Translations under genes and position numbers: made by a program | DNA from: Aldrovandia affinis | Taxonomy: Eukaryota > Chordata > Actinopteri > Notacanthiformes > Halosauridae | Direction of reading: 5' to 3' | Assembly: GCA_029706075.1 (NCBI GenBank) | Contig: JAINUG010000011.1 | Span: forward strand, 6,020,001 to 6,084,000 | DNA: 64,000 bases | The notes under the pieces: generated by a model | What the model was told of the DNA's origin: nothing | Seen by the model: only the letters and a program-made list of their open reading frames with translations | The model's database searches: none | Shown: piece by piece, positions 13,796 to 27,123 of the stretch | Position numbering within the stretch: the stretch's first letter is position 1 | How the letters are laid out: each line of letters opens with the position of its first letter

Positions 13796-16617
13796 GTTTG
13801 AATAAAACCTTATTATATACTGAATCACGCACAGTCTGTTTGAATTTCAGATACACACATAGTTGTGCACTGATTAAGGTTTACATTACACAAGCATTTT
13901 CACATTGAGCCTACTGTTTATGGCTTGGACTAAATAGCATAATTCCCAAGCTACATATACAATACATGTTAATATTACAAACAATATGATGGCCACCTGA
14001 AAAGCCAGGTCTAACAACAGCTTGGGAATAAATGAAAAAGCTGATATTTTTGACAGGGAACCTATAGCAGTAGAGCACCTCAACATTGGTCCTGGGCTTT
14101 TAAACAGAGAAAAACACACAAAGAAATGATGAAGCTCAGTGAATGGCTTCTGAACTCCAAATGGTGACATTGATATACATTTCAGTGAACCAAAGCGCTG
14201 ACATAGCTGTTTGCCTCTACTTTATAAGTTTAACCTCTTTGAACATTTCTTATTTTCCAAAAAACAGTCATATGTATAACTCCATTGTGAAAGAGGCCCC
14301 ACGCAAGCAGTTATTTCACCCACAGAGCCAGCACAGGGAAAAGGATAGGACAGATAACTTTATGAACCATTACACTACAGTGTTTCTACAAATTACACTA
14401 CCCAGATGAAAGCAAAAATATATTCTATATGCATAGGCTTTCGTGAAAAGAAATAGCGTAAAGCAACAGGAACTCCAACAAACCCCGGCAAACAGAAGAA
14501 GGTTAAAGTATACGCCTCAAATGGAAATTGGGTCGCAATATGCTTTTTCCTGAGTTGTGAATTTAAGAAAATTACTTCTTCATTTTGTAATCTCCCACAT
14601 TTTTCATTGATGTCATGTCAGCAACTACTAGACACACAAAGTTGTGTGAGCACCCAAAAATAAGATAGATCGACGTATGGTTGTTAACACAAAATTAAGA
14701 ACAACATGTTGGGGTCAGAGTTAATCAGGCCCTGCATCACATACAGATGCAATGATTGGAGAATGGCTTCATTAAACCTAAAATGGGCAGAGCTACGGTA
14801 TGCTATCAGTACTCACTTATTTGAGCCAGTTTTGCTGTGAAGAGAAACAAATCCTTGATTGGTTTAAAAGTCAATGATTGACTGTTCACTGTAGCTAGCT
14901 CCACCCACTATAGGCTCATGAAACCTCACTCTTCCATCACCATGGATGCTCTACCACCCAGAGGACAACCAGCACCATGGTGGCTCCAGAGCACCAGACA
15001 CAGCATGGCCACCCACTAATCCTCTCTGGAACTTTCAACAAGTGTAAATGTCCATGCATGATGTCATTAAATGGCTTAGCCATAACTCCCATGATTATTC
15101 ACACCTATTCGCACACCTGTTATTTCCTACCTTTTTCAGGGGGAAGTGGGGATCAAAATAGTCCAATTGATGACACTATAAAATATTTAATATAATCAGT
15201 GAGGGCAGCAGGAATTGTACTTGAGTTATAAATTACATTGTTCATTTCACTGAGGGATATTTGGTGATTATGGGGAGCAGGGGTAGAGGTTGGTTGCAGA
15301 ACCATCACTATCCACTATGTGTGAATCAGATTTGCACATAAGATTATGCTTATATGTACAATATCGTTATGTGAGATGATTGACAAATTTAGTGTTTAAC
15401 ATATTGTGCAACAGAACTTCCAAAATTATTGGGATATTCTGAAAATATCTCTCACAAAATCCTGGCACGTGGGATGAAACACATCCCAAAAACATAGATT
15501 ATGTATGTCCAAGCTGAATTGACTGGGAGAAGGACCACTGGGAAGTTGGATTCTGTTGCGTAACACACATTGAGAAGCAGCGAGGGGCGCTACAGCCCAG
15601 TTACGTATGCGACAGGAACCTGCCCTGCTCCGGGGCTGCTGATGCCAGCACGCACACCGTGAGCTCACCTCCTGTTTCCACGGCGACACCAATCAGCGGG
15701 AAAGCCCACTGCGTGTGCCAGAGACACGTCGGAAAGCAGGAGGAGGAGGAGGAGGTAGAGGAGGAGGGCACAGAAACCCACATAAAGGATTGCTTGTTTA
15801 ACAACTGCACTTTATTTAAATACCTTATCTTTGGGATCCTAAGTAAAGGGCTTCAATTAACCCATCACTGCCTTTACCACTGTCTTGTGTTTAAGAAGGC
15901 AGTAAGCTTTAAGAGAGAGGGCAAAAGGCTTGGAGACAGAAATAGTGTGCATGAGGGCTGTAATATAAACAAAGAATACACACACATACAAACACACACA
16001 CTTACATCGTAACAACATATAGCCTTCAATGAGCTTAATATTAATAAAACAATTTACTGTCTCATGTAATGTCCAACATAGGGCCTAGAACAAAGAAATG
16101 TATTTTCTTTTTACATAAGCAGTTATCACTTAAAGCAGAAAAGTAATATTATCTTATTTAGGTTATTCATTCATTTATTTATGCTCACAACTGCCAGAAT
16201 ATTTGGCCTTGTTACACCAGTAATACACATTAGTGAGGGGTTCCAGAATGTGCACATAAAAGAGAACGAACTGCTAATTAATTGTGGCGTTCTTTTTTAA
16301 AAAATAAAAAATGACAATGTGTTGTATTTTTAACAATGCTATTGGTGTCATCAGTAACACAGACTGGGCATATGCTTCTGTTCTGTCCAACAATGCTAAC
16401 GGTCCCTTCTCACAACACAAGTATTGTAAAGGCGTTCCCATGCAATGTGGCCTGCAGTGGTCTCACAGGCTTTGGCTGACTATGATAGTCAAGTTCAAGT
16501 TCATTTGAAAACTAGCCACCATAGATCCAAATCCAAAAACTCTTATAACTACTATCATTCCCACTACATGAACCCTATAATATACACAAATAAAAACTCC
16601 CAAACACCCCTTGTTCA

Positions 16618-16644
16618 CACACACACACACACGCACACACACAC

Positions 16645-16703
<59 letters not shown>

Positions 16704-16781
16704 TGCACACTTCAATTAAAATCAAATGTGTATGCCACAGAGAAATGCACACAGAGAAGAGAATAGCTTCTGAAATCTAGA

Positions 16782-16843
<62 letters not shown>
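16618..16843. repeat. Two long (CA)n microsatellites
   Basis: CA runs at about 16618-16697 and 16782-16843 are separated by 84 bp of unique DNA. Confidence 0.97.
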
Positions 16844-16846
<3 letters not shown>

Positions 16847-18295
16847 ATTTTACTAACACCACAGCTGAGCTACTGAGTGCTTCAGCAAAACACCCCCCTT
16901 AAAAAAGTTTGAATGTGGGTTTCAGTGCACCCCGCCCCCCCTCTCCATTCAAGGGAAGCACACCAAATTAAATTAATCCTCTTAAAAGGCCAGTGTTAGG
17001 TCTACTATGTTGATATGATAGGCAGCTGGGAGAAAAGAAAAACTTTCTTCAAGATTATTACACTGATCATAAATTATAGTTACCAAGTTTTAAACCAGAT
17101 ATAATGTTATGTCAAATAATTGGAGCAAACCTTAACTTTATCTGCCGTGACACTGATACCAGAGAACTCTGTTACAGTTATCCCACTATAAAGTGGGTTG
17201 TATACCATTTTTTTAAATTGAAAAATATTGAAGTACTCCTATGCTAACAATGAATAACAACAGCACAGGTCGTACTGATACAGATTCCTGTATTTCATTC
17301 GTTCAATTATAAAGTATTGTTATCTATCAAACCCTGATAATATACACTAATAGATATTAAACACCCACCATTGTTACTCAAAAAATGCCCTTTGAAGGGA
17401 ACAGAACCAAGCTTTTTAAAAATGGTGATTGCTCAACCAGGGATGTGGCTAGGGCCTGGTTATTGGGCTATAGCACCTTTTTCATTAGCCCTGGACCATT
17501 TTTGGCAAATTAATTCATTTTATTGAGTATATTATTGACTGTCTTTGACCTTGAGCATTACTGAGTGTCAAAGCTGGTTGGTTTGGTAAAAATGTTTCTT
17601 TCTAACAGTCTCACAAGCAAGCAAAACTGCCGGTAGATTTGAGGGAAATTAAATGGATGAGAAGCTAGAATAGAGAGAAGGGAAATGAGTAAGAGAGTAA
17701 GAGTGAGTGTTCATTATTGAAAATATGTGAAACCATTCACAATGTCAGTGTAGACTTGTAGCAATCAATGGGAATAGAAAACGGGATGACGATAACTCGC
17801 TGCGCAAATGAAAATGAGCAGGATTGGCGTTACTTTTAAACTCAAGGGCTGTTACTTTTAGCTTTATTTCAACTTTGTTGCCAGTGCTGAATGTCATTAT
17901 AAATATAAGAACTATAATGGTACGTTAGTTGCATTGTTTACATTCAATGTACATTTACTACACAGTAAGAAAGATTATTGATTATTATCTATACTAGGTC
18001 ATGGGCTCAGCCCTGGATTTATGCAATGTCTAGTCATGCATCTGCGCTCAACTATTGAATAAAAGCTAGACAACAAAAAAAGCAGCACAATGACAACACT
18101 TTTCGCCATGGTTATGTTACCCTACCTGTGAGGTGACAACAATGGCTATCTCATTCTATAAATTTGACCATAACAATATAATCACTGGTTGGCTAATATG
18201 TCACAATTACAAGGACAATGTCACCATCCACTAGCAAACTATGCAAAGGGTCATTCAGAAAAAGGAATATTGTACATGCTATCTTGCTGTATGGC

Positions 18296-18401
18296 TGTCA
18301 CATAATGTAACTGACCACAGCTGCATATTGTCACATACTGTAACTGACCACAGCTGCATACTATCACATACTGTAACTGACCACAGACATACTATCACAT
18401 A
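18296..18401. repeat. 33-bp tandem repeat, about 3.2 copies
   Basis: Units contain CACATACTGTAACTGACCAC. The third copy lacks a few bases. Confidence 0.93.
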
Positions 18402-21320
18402 TGCCCATGCTAGAGATGTGTAGCAGATGCTTTGCCATCAAGAAAGGGGGAATGTCTGTTGTAAGAAGATCCACTTGAGGACATTGAATTCATTTGCAAC
18501 ATCATTCTGTTTGTATGTTTTCAATTGTACATTATGTCTACAATACAATTAATGTCTAACACATTATTGACTGATTTTCAAAATATGGGCTATAGGAATG
18601 CAGTGAACACTGTTTACACAGATGAAAGGGTAACTATAAACCCAGTGCAGAGTGACATGTTTGAAAGATATTTATAAAGTTTATAAATCTCAATTTAGAA
18701 ACAGACAATTTGATTTAGGCAACTGCATGCTATACCATTTAATACTGAAATATAAAAAAGGTTGCTGTTGTGTTTTTACCTCACATTGTAATACTGTAAA
18801 TCTCATTTTCCAAAACAAAGAAATCACAGTCTTGGAGTGGAGCTGTAATAAACCTGAATAGACCTATAAATTGTATAATTTGGGGGACGATTAAGATCAT
18901 TCTATATTGTATGGTCCATTACACAACCCTTAACTTCTAACAATCAAGAAGGGTAAAGGGGGCCCATGATTTTCTTTTTGTATTGTAAGCCTCTGCAATG
19001 ATATTCCTCTGCTGTGGGAAATATAATGATTGAGATTCCGTCAGTTATTTGCAGACTTCAAGATTTTCTTTACACTACGCTGACATTTAGTGTGGCCCCT
19101 GTAGCGAAAACAATGCCACCATTCATAGCTCGAGACGAAGATTTCAATCGACTTAAACGAACACAATGGAACTTGGTCATTCACTGGTTGCCCATATTGT
19201 GTTCTCAAATTTTCTCTCAGAAAATGTATAATGACTCGGTATTGTATGCCTGCTTAGACCAGGACTCAGAACAAGAGACACTAGTTTTGTCTGACGGTGT
19301 GAGAAAGTCGGGTAGAGATATTTTTTCCCAGATGGTGTTAAATTCAGCTGTTTTTTAACATCGGTTTTGCATAGCAATATTCTGGGCCAGTGCAACTGAC
19401 ACGCGACCTGTAGTTTACACATGCGTACTCACACAACACAAACTTAACTAGGACGTATTTTCAAATGCATAGCACACTTATTTCTTTAGAAAATGCTAGT
19501 TTATCATGTCAAACTTTCTTCGCGTTCAACTTCCTAACGATAGCCATAGCAAAGACATTAAACTGTATCATGCATTTCTAAAAATAAAACCAGTTATCTT
19601 ATTTATTTTCAAATGATAAAATGCACCTGTTTAAAAACAGAATAACTAATAGGTAGTAAAAGCCTAGTGATTATAATGTTCGGGTTCCGTCCAAAAATAA
19701 ATAGTAGAGCTGCAACTTTTTGCAAAAAAGTAAATCCAGTTTCAAATAGGACAAGGGAACCCAGACGAATCGGTTAATTTGTTTTTATTCAAAAGTTGTA
19801 GGTAGACAATGGGTACCTTTTATTTGTAAAAGCAAAAGGCTAACGACTAAGTAACTTAAACTGGATACACAACTTCCATACACTGTCGTTTAAAAGCTTA
19901 CTGACAAGCATCAGACTAAAGTAAACAACGACGAACGTTTTATAACACCCTTGTAGGGAGTCACAGTGGGACCATAAAACACGAACAATTCAAGTTGTTT
20001 GTACCTAGCTGTGTTGCCATGCAAACGAACTATAGTCTTACCAGCAATCAGCAGGATATCAGGGTCTGGCACGTGCTCTCTTGTCAATAACCAAGTTATA
20101 ATACCTTATATAAACCTAGCCGACAACGTTGTAATTGGTAATTGTTTTAAAACTTTGTCAATATAATTATTTTATTTTTTAAATCACATTTGAACATAGA
20201 ACATTTTAATTATCAAACATGGACAACCCATATTTGGTTTAGTCGAGATAAACGCGAAAACAACTATCCGAAATGTTCTTATAGGCTATTGTATTAACCT
20301 TATATTGATTATACAATCACACATCTACTGAAAGCAAATTGTTCCAAGTTCAAATTCATTCGAAGTGTGTGTTTGATATGAGATAGTGTATTAATCAAAC
20401 TATAAACAGGTTTTTAACAAAAAAAAAGATTGTTTTGTTTAACAAATCCATATAGTGAGTGTTATGTTGTAAGTATAGGCATATAAAAGATGTACCCGTT
20501 TTTATTTTTATGAAAACTATGCTTGTGTGTGTGTCCCTGTGTGTATTGGGGATGGGGGATGGTTACATAGCTACTCAAAGCCATTGCCAGTTCAACTTTG
20601 AAGCCCAAGTCTACTGGGTTAGGGAATCGTCGCCGTTTTCTAAAGTGATGCAGATGAGACTGATGCACTTGATGTTTTTTCATGACCTGTGTCGCCCCCA
20701 CCCCCAAGTCTGACAGCGCTGTCTGTCATATTCGGCCTGAGCATGGCATTACCACTTGCCCTCGACCGTGGGAATGAGAGAGTCCAGTCGTTCACATCTC
20801 TTGCACTCCGTTTAACGGAATCAATTAAGCAAGGCCGACCCCCACACTCCCCACTCCCCACCCCTTTTCCATTTTTGTCAGGTCTATATACGTCCTAATT
20901 ATTTCAGTTTGGGATGCCAGCGCCGTTTCCTGGATAGACTCGGTCATGCCTAAACAAAAAAGAGGGGAGGCGCGCACGTGGGTTCCTCCGTAAATGTCAA
21001 TCTCATTTTAAACGCCGAGAGCTGAGCAGACTGAACACTTGGAACTCTTTGTCGAGAGGGGGGCGACTTCGTCTCCATCGCGTCTATCTGTTTCACTAGA
21101 TTTTTCAATTAAACGGCCTTGTAAGAAGGACGTTGCCTGTCGCCTTGGGTATTTAGACAATGAGTAAAACAGGACTAATAACGAATAGTTGCATTTCTTG
21201 TTTCTAAAAAAATAAGTAACACATTTTTTAGTACAGAAAAATACGCCCAATTAAATTTTTCGTCAAATGTTTTCATACCCTGGAGACAGCAAGTGTCCCT
21301 GAAAAAATGTCCATAGTAAA

Positions 21321-21323
<3 letters not shown>

Positions 21324-21392
<69 letters not shown>
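21324..21392. repeat. Compound (GT)n(GA)n microsatellite near mir-9
   Basis: Sixteen GT units are followed by about 18 GA units, about 240 bp 3' of the miR-9 hairpin. Confidence 0.97.
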
Positions 21393-21394
<2 letters not shown>

Positions 21395-21642
21395 ACTTGT
21401 GAGATAATATATTTACTTTAATTAAACATCTAAAATGTAGCTATAAATCACGAAATGGGACTATACATTAATTTCCAAAGTAATTTTCTTAAATTGCATA
21501 TCACTGACAACTGCTGCTATTTGATAGAGAAATCAAGTGTAGGCCTACGTCCTTCCAATTTTTGAATATCTCACATAACTTTCGTAAGCTTTCTTGTTCG
21601 TACATCCTTATCGAGTCCTCGATGATCCTGGAAGCAGTTTTT

Positions 21643-21664
21643 ACTTTCGGTTATCTAGCTTTAT
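21643..21664 (-). ncRNA. mir9: mature miR-9-3p (miR-9*)
   Basis: The 22 nt of the opposite arm are identical to vertebrate miR-9-3p. Confidence 0.96.
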
Positions 21665-21678
21665 GACGACCAACACAC

Positions 21679-21701
21679 TCATACAGCTAGATAACCAAAG
21701 A
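21679..21701 (-). ncRNA. mir9: mature miR-9-5p
   Basis: The 23 nt are identical to the invariant vertebrate miR-9-5p. The seed (positions 2-8) is CTTTGGT. Confidence 0.97.
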
Positions 21702-22043
21702 TAACAACCCACTTCCCATCCTTCAACGGTATTCCACGCAAAAGGGAATTTCTTTCCGTAATGTTTGTAGTCCCTTTTTCGAACTCCAGTTGTGTTAAGA
21801 TTTCAAAGCCACAATTAAAATAATTCAGCAACGCGGTATGTGTCCCACTTTTGATTGGGGCTGCTGTCCTTAAAAGTTTATCCTTAGCCTCCCATGCCAA
21901 CCGCCTCCTCCCCCCGATCCTCGCGATGCTGTTTCCAAAACGCAGAACGTATTACGCAGATCATATCATATCGCATAACATTAACCAACATTGCTGACTT
22001 GAAGGAAGAGGCAGAAGGTGCGTTCATCCTCGCGCAGGCCCGT

Positions 22044-22058
22044 ATTTGCATTGCAAAT
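22044..22058. promoter_or_regulatory. Palindromic POU/Oct dimer site (PORE-like) upstream of mir-9
   Basis: ATTTGCATTGCAAAT matches the Oct palindromic element ATTTGAAATGCAAAT at 13 of 15 positions. It comprises two inverted octamer half-sites. It lies about 330 bp 5' of the miR-9 hairpin in a complex, CpG-containing block. Regulation of miR-9 by neural POU factors is inferred. Confidence 0.4.
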
Positions 22059-23547
22059 CACTCCATTCTCACAAAAGGCTCCATTGCCTCTATTAATTCG
22101 TTGTGGCACGAGCAATATCCTGCGTAGCCACGCAAATAGATACAGAGGGGAAATCCGTTTCCAGAAGAAAAGTGGAAGACGATACAAGAAAACCACGATC
22201 GCTGCAGACTATGAAGAGAACCTTTTAGCCAAACGATAGCAGGTTGATAGCACGAACCAAGCGGTTTCTTTGGGGGGGGATCGCGCGCCTTGGTCTCATT
22301 TAGCTGAAAGAGCTGAGAGGCGAAGATACCGTCCTGCTAGCTTGCCGCTACCAACGGTCTGAAAGAAGGAAAAAAGGGCCATCATTGAGAGTAACGGGGG
22401 AGGAAATGGGGGGTCTTGCAGTGCCTAAATCTGGACCAAAGGTCAAAGGTCTCCGACCACGCAAGTATAAGGTAATGATGATGACATGATACATCTCAAA
22501 TGCACGTTTATATCTACATGCACGACTGAGCCGCAACCTCCTCCTGCCATTCCAATTTCCCGCAAGCTTTTTTTTTTTTACCAGAGAAGAAAGGAAGACC
22601 TACAATACATATTTCTCCGTGGTCTGAAAACAGTCTTCTAGGTAGCCTACTAACGAAGATCGCTCTAACATCCAGGTTATCAGAAGAAAAAAATCTCGCC
22701 GAGGATGGATGAAAGCGGTGCGTAGCTGGCTGAGCAACGTCCCTGTCTGAATTTCCCTCCGCTGCGAGCAGAGCGAAGCACATTTCCTTGGCATGGACTC
22801 GGGCCTGGTTTATTGTAACTGAACACGGCGAGAGTCGATGTATTATTACACTGACAATTTTATTTGGTGTTACATTTTAATGGATTTATATCTGATTTCA
22901 CAGCCGTAGTCAGAGGCAATATCTACAATGATTTACAGGTAGGCTACTCGCAATGTCGCAACATGTTTAAATAAGCCTGTGCTTTCTCTCCTATTGTATC
23001 TATTTACGTTGCATCCAATAAAAGTATCCTTACGATAGGTTTTTGTATGATTATTGTTATTATAACTATACTTGCTATCATATTATAAACCAAGAGGCTG
23101 TAACCTGATTGTCGTCGCTATAACACAATCGTTTGTCTGAATATGACCTAAATGTGCCTGTCTGCATGTGCATATACAGAAATAGGTAGTCCATAGCCTA
23201 CTGAGAGAGCGATAGAGAGAGGGGGCATATGTGATCCACACACGCCTGCAGACATATTCATGTACTGATTCGAGCCTGTTATCAATTTCTTCAACGTCGC
23301 TATATGCAGAAAATCACGCAAGACATTATCTCAGTGATTAACAGACTATTCCATGCTTGTGTGAGAGGAGCGATTTAAAGTTGTCCTGAGCACCTATCCA
23401 CTTACACTACTTCGCTATTACCATGATAGCGATGAGAAAGAATAATTCAACTTCAAAACGTATGTATCTTCACCGTAATACATTTTCTTATAGCCTACCT
23501 CTACATCTATAAAACATCTATTCTGTCTCTCCCTCTCTTTCTCCCAC

Positions 23548-23555
23548 AATAATCT

Positions 23556-23614
<59 letters not shown>
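23548..23614. repeat. (CT)n(CA)n microsatellite
   Basis: Two consecutive CT-then-CA blocks. Confidence 0.95.
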
Positions 23615-24780
23615 CCTACTTGTGTTATAGTGTGTGTTTGTGTATTCCACGTTAAAAATATTTTTATATGTTTTCCAGTTTGAACATTCAGTGAGAAACA
23701 GGAATATTGTAACAAATATAGCACATTACGAGTTGCCTCTACGAGTTGCAATATGTGTGATAACCTCATTTATGGAATTAAAGTGCCAACTACCTGCCAA
23801 ATAGGTGTGGTGACCATTCGTAACGTTTCTATTCGTTCATGCAAAAACTAAAATGAATTTGTGCAGTTAATTTTTAGGCTAATGTCCGCGTTTCTGGTCG
23901 GGTTAGAGTTTATATAACACATTGTATAACTACATTTGATTAATTTACGATCATATATCTCATTTACTTGAGTAGTTATGAGGACTTTGCGTTTATTTTG
24001 AGTTTATTTTATCCATTTGCACAATCTGTAAACCTAGTTCCACTACACCTCGCCCAACACCCATGAAATGTTAGTTTTTTTAGCTCCAGATGTATTTTTT
24101 GTAACTTCTTCACAACACAATTCTCACAACAGCAACAACACTAACAATGCAAATAGGTTATTTGGTGTGAATGTCAATCAAATCCATGTGTGCGTATGAC
24201 CTTACTTGTAGGCTACCTCTTTCCGGGTAGTATTACTTCAGAATCTACAAACATGCGATCGGTTGAATTAAATACATAGTGTTCAGAACGCAATTGACGA
24301 ATTACACATACATTACATATCTGTTTACAATTATCGTGCGTAATTACTGGGTAATGCAGAAGTGATGCCATTAAAAGTTTTGCATTTCTTGTGTTTGCCT
24401 TCTTCAGACTGTCTGATATAGGCTACTGTAGGCCTATTCTTCTAATAAAATATTACGAAACATCATGCTAAGTTCGTGTAAATTGTATTTATTTCTATGT
24501 GTGTGTGATCCCTAAAATATTTCGATGAACCAAGGTGATGGCAATGACATCTTCTGTGGGCTTCTTTCCAAAAGGTAGCACTATCACCTCTTGCAGCAAT
24601 GAACGAACTACGTTGTTCAATCGCTGATTCGTGACGTCAACGAGGGAACTAAATCTCAAGTTAGACATATTGTACATCCGTACTATACTGGAATACAAAT
24701 AATAATTGGGTTGTCGGCTTGTCTTTGTGATACATTGTCAGGTAGCCTACAACATGTAATTTATCACAATATATTGTAAA

Positions 24781-24823
<43 letters not shown>

Positions 24824-24834
24824 TATATATATAA
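24781..24834. repeat. (CT)n(TA)n microsatellite
   Basis: CT followed by about 16 TA units. Confidence 0.95.
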
Positions 24835-25500
24835 TTGTTGTTATTAGCATTAATATTCATACCAATAATAATAATACAGACATGCCCAGCACAAAGCGTA
24901 TATAATTCCTTCGATAATAATATAGTACTGTGCCATTAAATAGCATGATTTATCATTTTAAATGTAATTCATATTTGGCCAGTAGCAACTAATCGTGTAT
25001 GTCGCAAATTTATCCAAACCGCAAAACATATTTCAGACATGGGGGTTTTGGGTTGTTCAGCGGACCTGGCCTGTGGCCTATGCCTTGAGAAGCCCTTTAT
25101 ATTGGACTTAGAGCTTGAAGTGTCGGTGGCCGTGGTCATCTGACGAATCTCTCCAACCTCTTCAGAGTGTCTAAACTGGTAATTCGCGACATGCAATCTA
25201 TTTCAAGATTATTTTCAATACGTGATTTACAATTCTACGTTATATAGTTATTCGTTTCCGTATTAGTTTTCCACACAATGCACATTTTACCTTGTAAATG
25301 TGTATTTGCAACAACATACTCTTAAAAGAAAATCTTCGACTCTCAAAACTGAAATGTGTTTTGTTAACATTTCATAGGCTACAATTGTCGTCTTTTAATT
25401 ACCATTTGCTACAAGTCCATATTGACTTTTGCACATAGGCCTATTGCAAAATAAGTAAGCATATAGTCTGCAAGATGACTTTAAGTAAAAATGTACTTAC

Positions 25501-25694
25501 ATCGTTTTAATGTTGTCAAATTGTACAGCAGTTGTCTTGAGCAGTCATCCAAACAGAAATCATCCAAAAAGAGGCCCTCCGAGCATGTGCACTGCTCTTT
25601 CTAGACCTCCCCACAATATCCAGACATCACTCGCCACCCTTCCGTTTAAAATTGCCGCTAATACCCAATGCTCATTACGCGTGCTTCAGTTGCT
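25501..25694 (-). ncRNA. Third candidate exon of the miR-9 host lncRNA
   Basis: A 194-nt minus-strand segment is preceded by a very long pyrimidine tract (plus-strand G/GA repeat 25757-25840), a branch-point-like CTTAAC and GCAG. It is followed by GAT|GTAAGT. The -1 base is non-consensus, so it is weaker than the two upstream candidates. Confidence 0.2.
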
Positions 25695-25756
25695 CTGCGT
25701 TAAGCGAGAGCATATTCCAACCACATGATGTGGAGAGAAGGGGAAAGAGAGAGATA

Positions 25757-25845
25757 GAGGGGGGGGGGGGGAGTTGGGAGAGGGAGAGGGAGAGAGAGAG
25801 AGAGAGGGAGGGAGGGAGGGAGAGAGAAGAGAAAGGCAGAACAGA
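25757..25845. repeat. G-run and (GA)n/(GGGA)n polypurine tract
   Basis: G12, then GA/GGGA repeats. On the minus strand it forms a long pyrimidine tract upstream of the candidate lncRNA exon 25501-25694. Confidence 0.95.
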
Positions 25846-26753
25846 GGGGGTTGGAGGGAGAGAAACTTTCCCACACCGTATTTGTCCTCAGCTGCAAATG
25901 AACTTGCGGCTGGGGAGAGCGTCTGCAAGTTTTTTGGGGTTGGCCGAGGCATAGTCCATCCCTCCGTGTGGGCAAGGACGTGCTCTGAAACTCAAACAGG
26001 TTCCCCAGTTCTTTTGTTGAGTGTAAACTGAAGACCCATTGTTCATCTATTGCCGTGGACTTTCCGTCGTTCCCAGGCCAGGTTACGGGTTGATAGCAAT
26101 AGGTCTAATGAATTTACCCCAAGCCCTTCTGAAACGTGTTTTGACAGACGGAACGAATCGAAAATTCGTTGTAAAAGAGAGAGCAAATATTTTGCTAAAC
26201 CCAGTATTAGGTTCATGAACAAGGACAGAACAAAATGCGATAAAGACTTAAGTATTTGAGAGGAACCACATTTTTAATATTACCTTTACGACTGTATTAA
26301 TTCATAATCTGTAATGGTAGGCTTTCAACGACTGTCTGATATCCGTAAACAGTGATAGCCTAGTTAATTATGAAGTTTACTATGCCAACCATACGCTATT
26401 TTTTCAACGAATATCCACACACTGCCGCAAACAACTCAAGGCCATTCAATTGCGCTATCGTGCATAGTAGCTGAATTATTCTCTTTCAGATCATTTTCTA
26501 CTCCGTACTTTTCTGGATGACTGATTTACATTAAAAAACTATTTAATTACCAACAACACGCGAAGCCTAGTTGGTAATGCTGGTACCTCTGTCCCTCAAA
26601 AATATCTCTAATCCATGGTGCATTGTTGACTTTGCATGTAAAGGATTTGCTATTTCTTATATAGTGTCTCAAATAAATTATATTAAAATGTATGCTTTAC
26701 AAATGGTAGTAAAATCTAAATAAAAGCTGTTAATAATAAAGATATAAGTACAA

Positions 26754-26754
<1 letters not shown>

Positions 26755-26786
<32 letters not shown>

Positions 26787-26826
26787 GAATAGTACTACTA
26801 CTGCTACTAACAATAATAATAATAAT
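26755..26826. repeat. (TTA)n/(AAT)n microsatellite
   Basis: Ten TTA units, a short spacer, then AAT units. Confidence 0.95.
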
Positions 26827-27115
26827 ATGCATGGACTGTGCCTATATAGCCTAAATAAGACAATATATGTAGTCATCTCTAGTTTCATAAACATCGCCCC
26901 TTAATTTATGATATTACTAAACTTTCCAGCGTAATTGTAAGTTCTCCCTGTCCAGGTTAGCTGCTGATGTTCAGTTACCTTCGCGGGCGTATCCGTTTGG
27001 CTCCATTGGATTCACGTTCAGGTTTTACAGCGAGGTCACGTTCAATGACGTAGACTAGCATATCTGCTACGTGCAGCCATATTTAAATACATCAAGGAAA
27101 TTAGTGCATCAAAAT

Positions 27116-27123
27116 ATGCAAAT
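27116..27123 (+). promoter_or_regulatory. Perfect octamer ATGCAAAT in candidate regulatory block 26941-27420
   Basis: A consensus POU octamer lies within complex sequence that also has a TATTTAAATA box, a GGTCACG/TGACG motif cluster and several CpGs. The block may be a promoter or enhancer for the miR-9 host locus. Orientation is unknown. Confidence 0.25.

Larger units (their letters stand above)
11442..21629. other. AT-rich non-coding region, no gene supported
   Basis: Contains microsatellites and two tandem repeats. Blocks 12050-12540 (homeodomain TAATTA-type motifs) and 20690-20850 look like non-repetitive conserved-type sequence. No coding exon recognised. Confidence 0.7.
21630..21716 (-). 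ncRNA. mir9: miR-9 precursor hairpin (mir-9-2 type)
   Basis: The minus strand contains a complete miR-9 stem-loop. miR-9-5p (TCTTTGGTTATCTAGCTGTA + TGA) lies at 21679-21701 and miR-9-3p (ATAAAGCTAGATAACCGAAA + GT) at 21643-21664. The loop is GTGTGTTGGTCGTC. The flanks GGAAGTGGGTTGTTA and AAAAACTGCTTCC resemble human MIR9-2 closely, and the precursor has the same 87-nt length. miR-9 is a nervous-system microRNA that controls neural progenitor proliferation and differentiation. Location downstream of mef2c on the same strand matches human MIR9-2/LINC00461. It is presumably processed from a spliced host lncRNA. Confidence 0.98.

Noticed and set aside
21679..21900. 73-codon minus-strand frame running into the miR-9 hairpin
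   Set aside because: The Met start is arbitrary, no homology is recognised and the end overlaps mature miR-9. The conservation there is explained by the microRNA.
25652..25975. Frames with Ser-Leu-Pro or Arg-Glu repeats
   Set aside because: Translation of the GA/GGGA polypurine tract.
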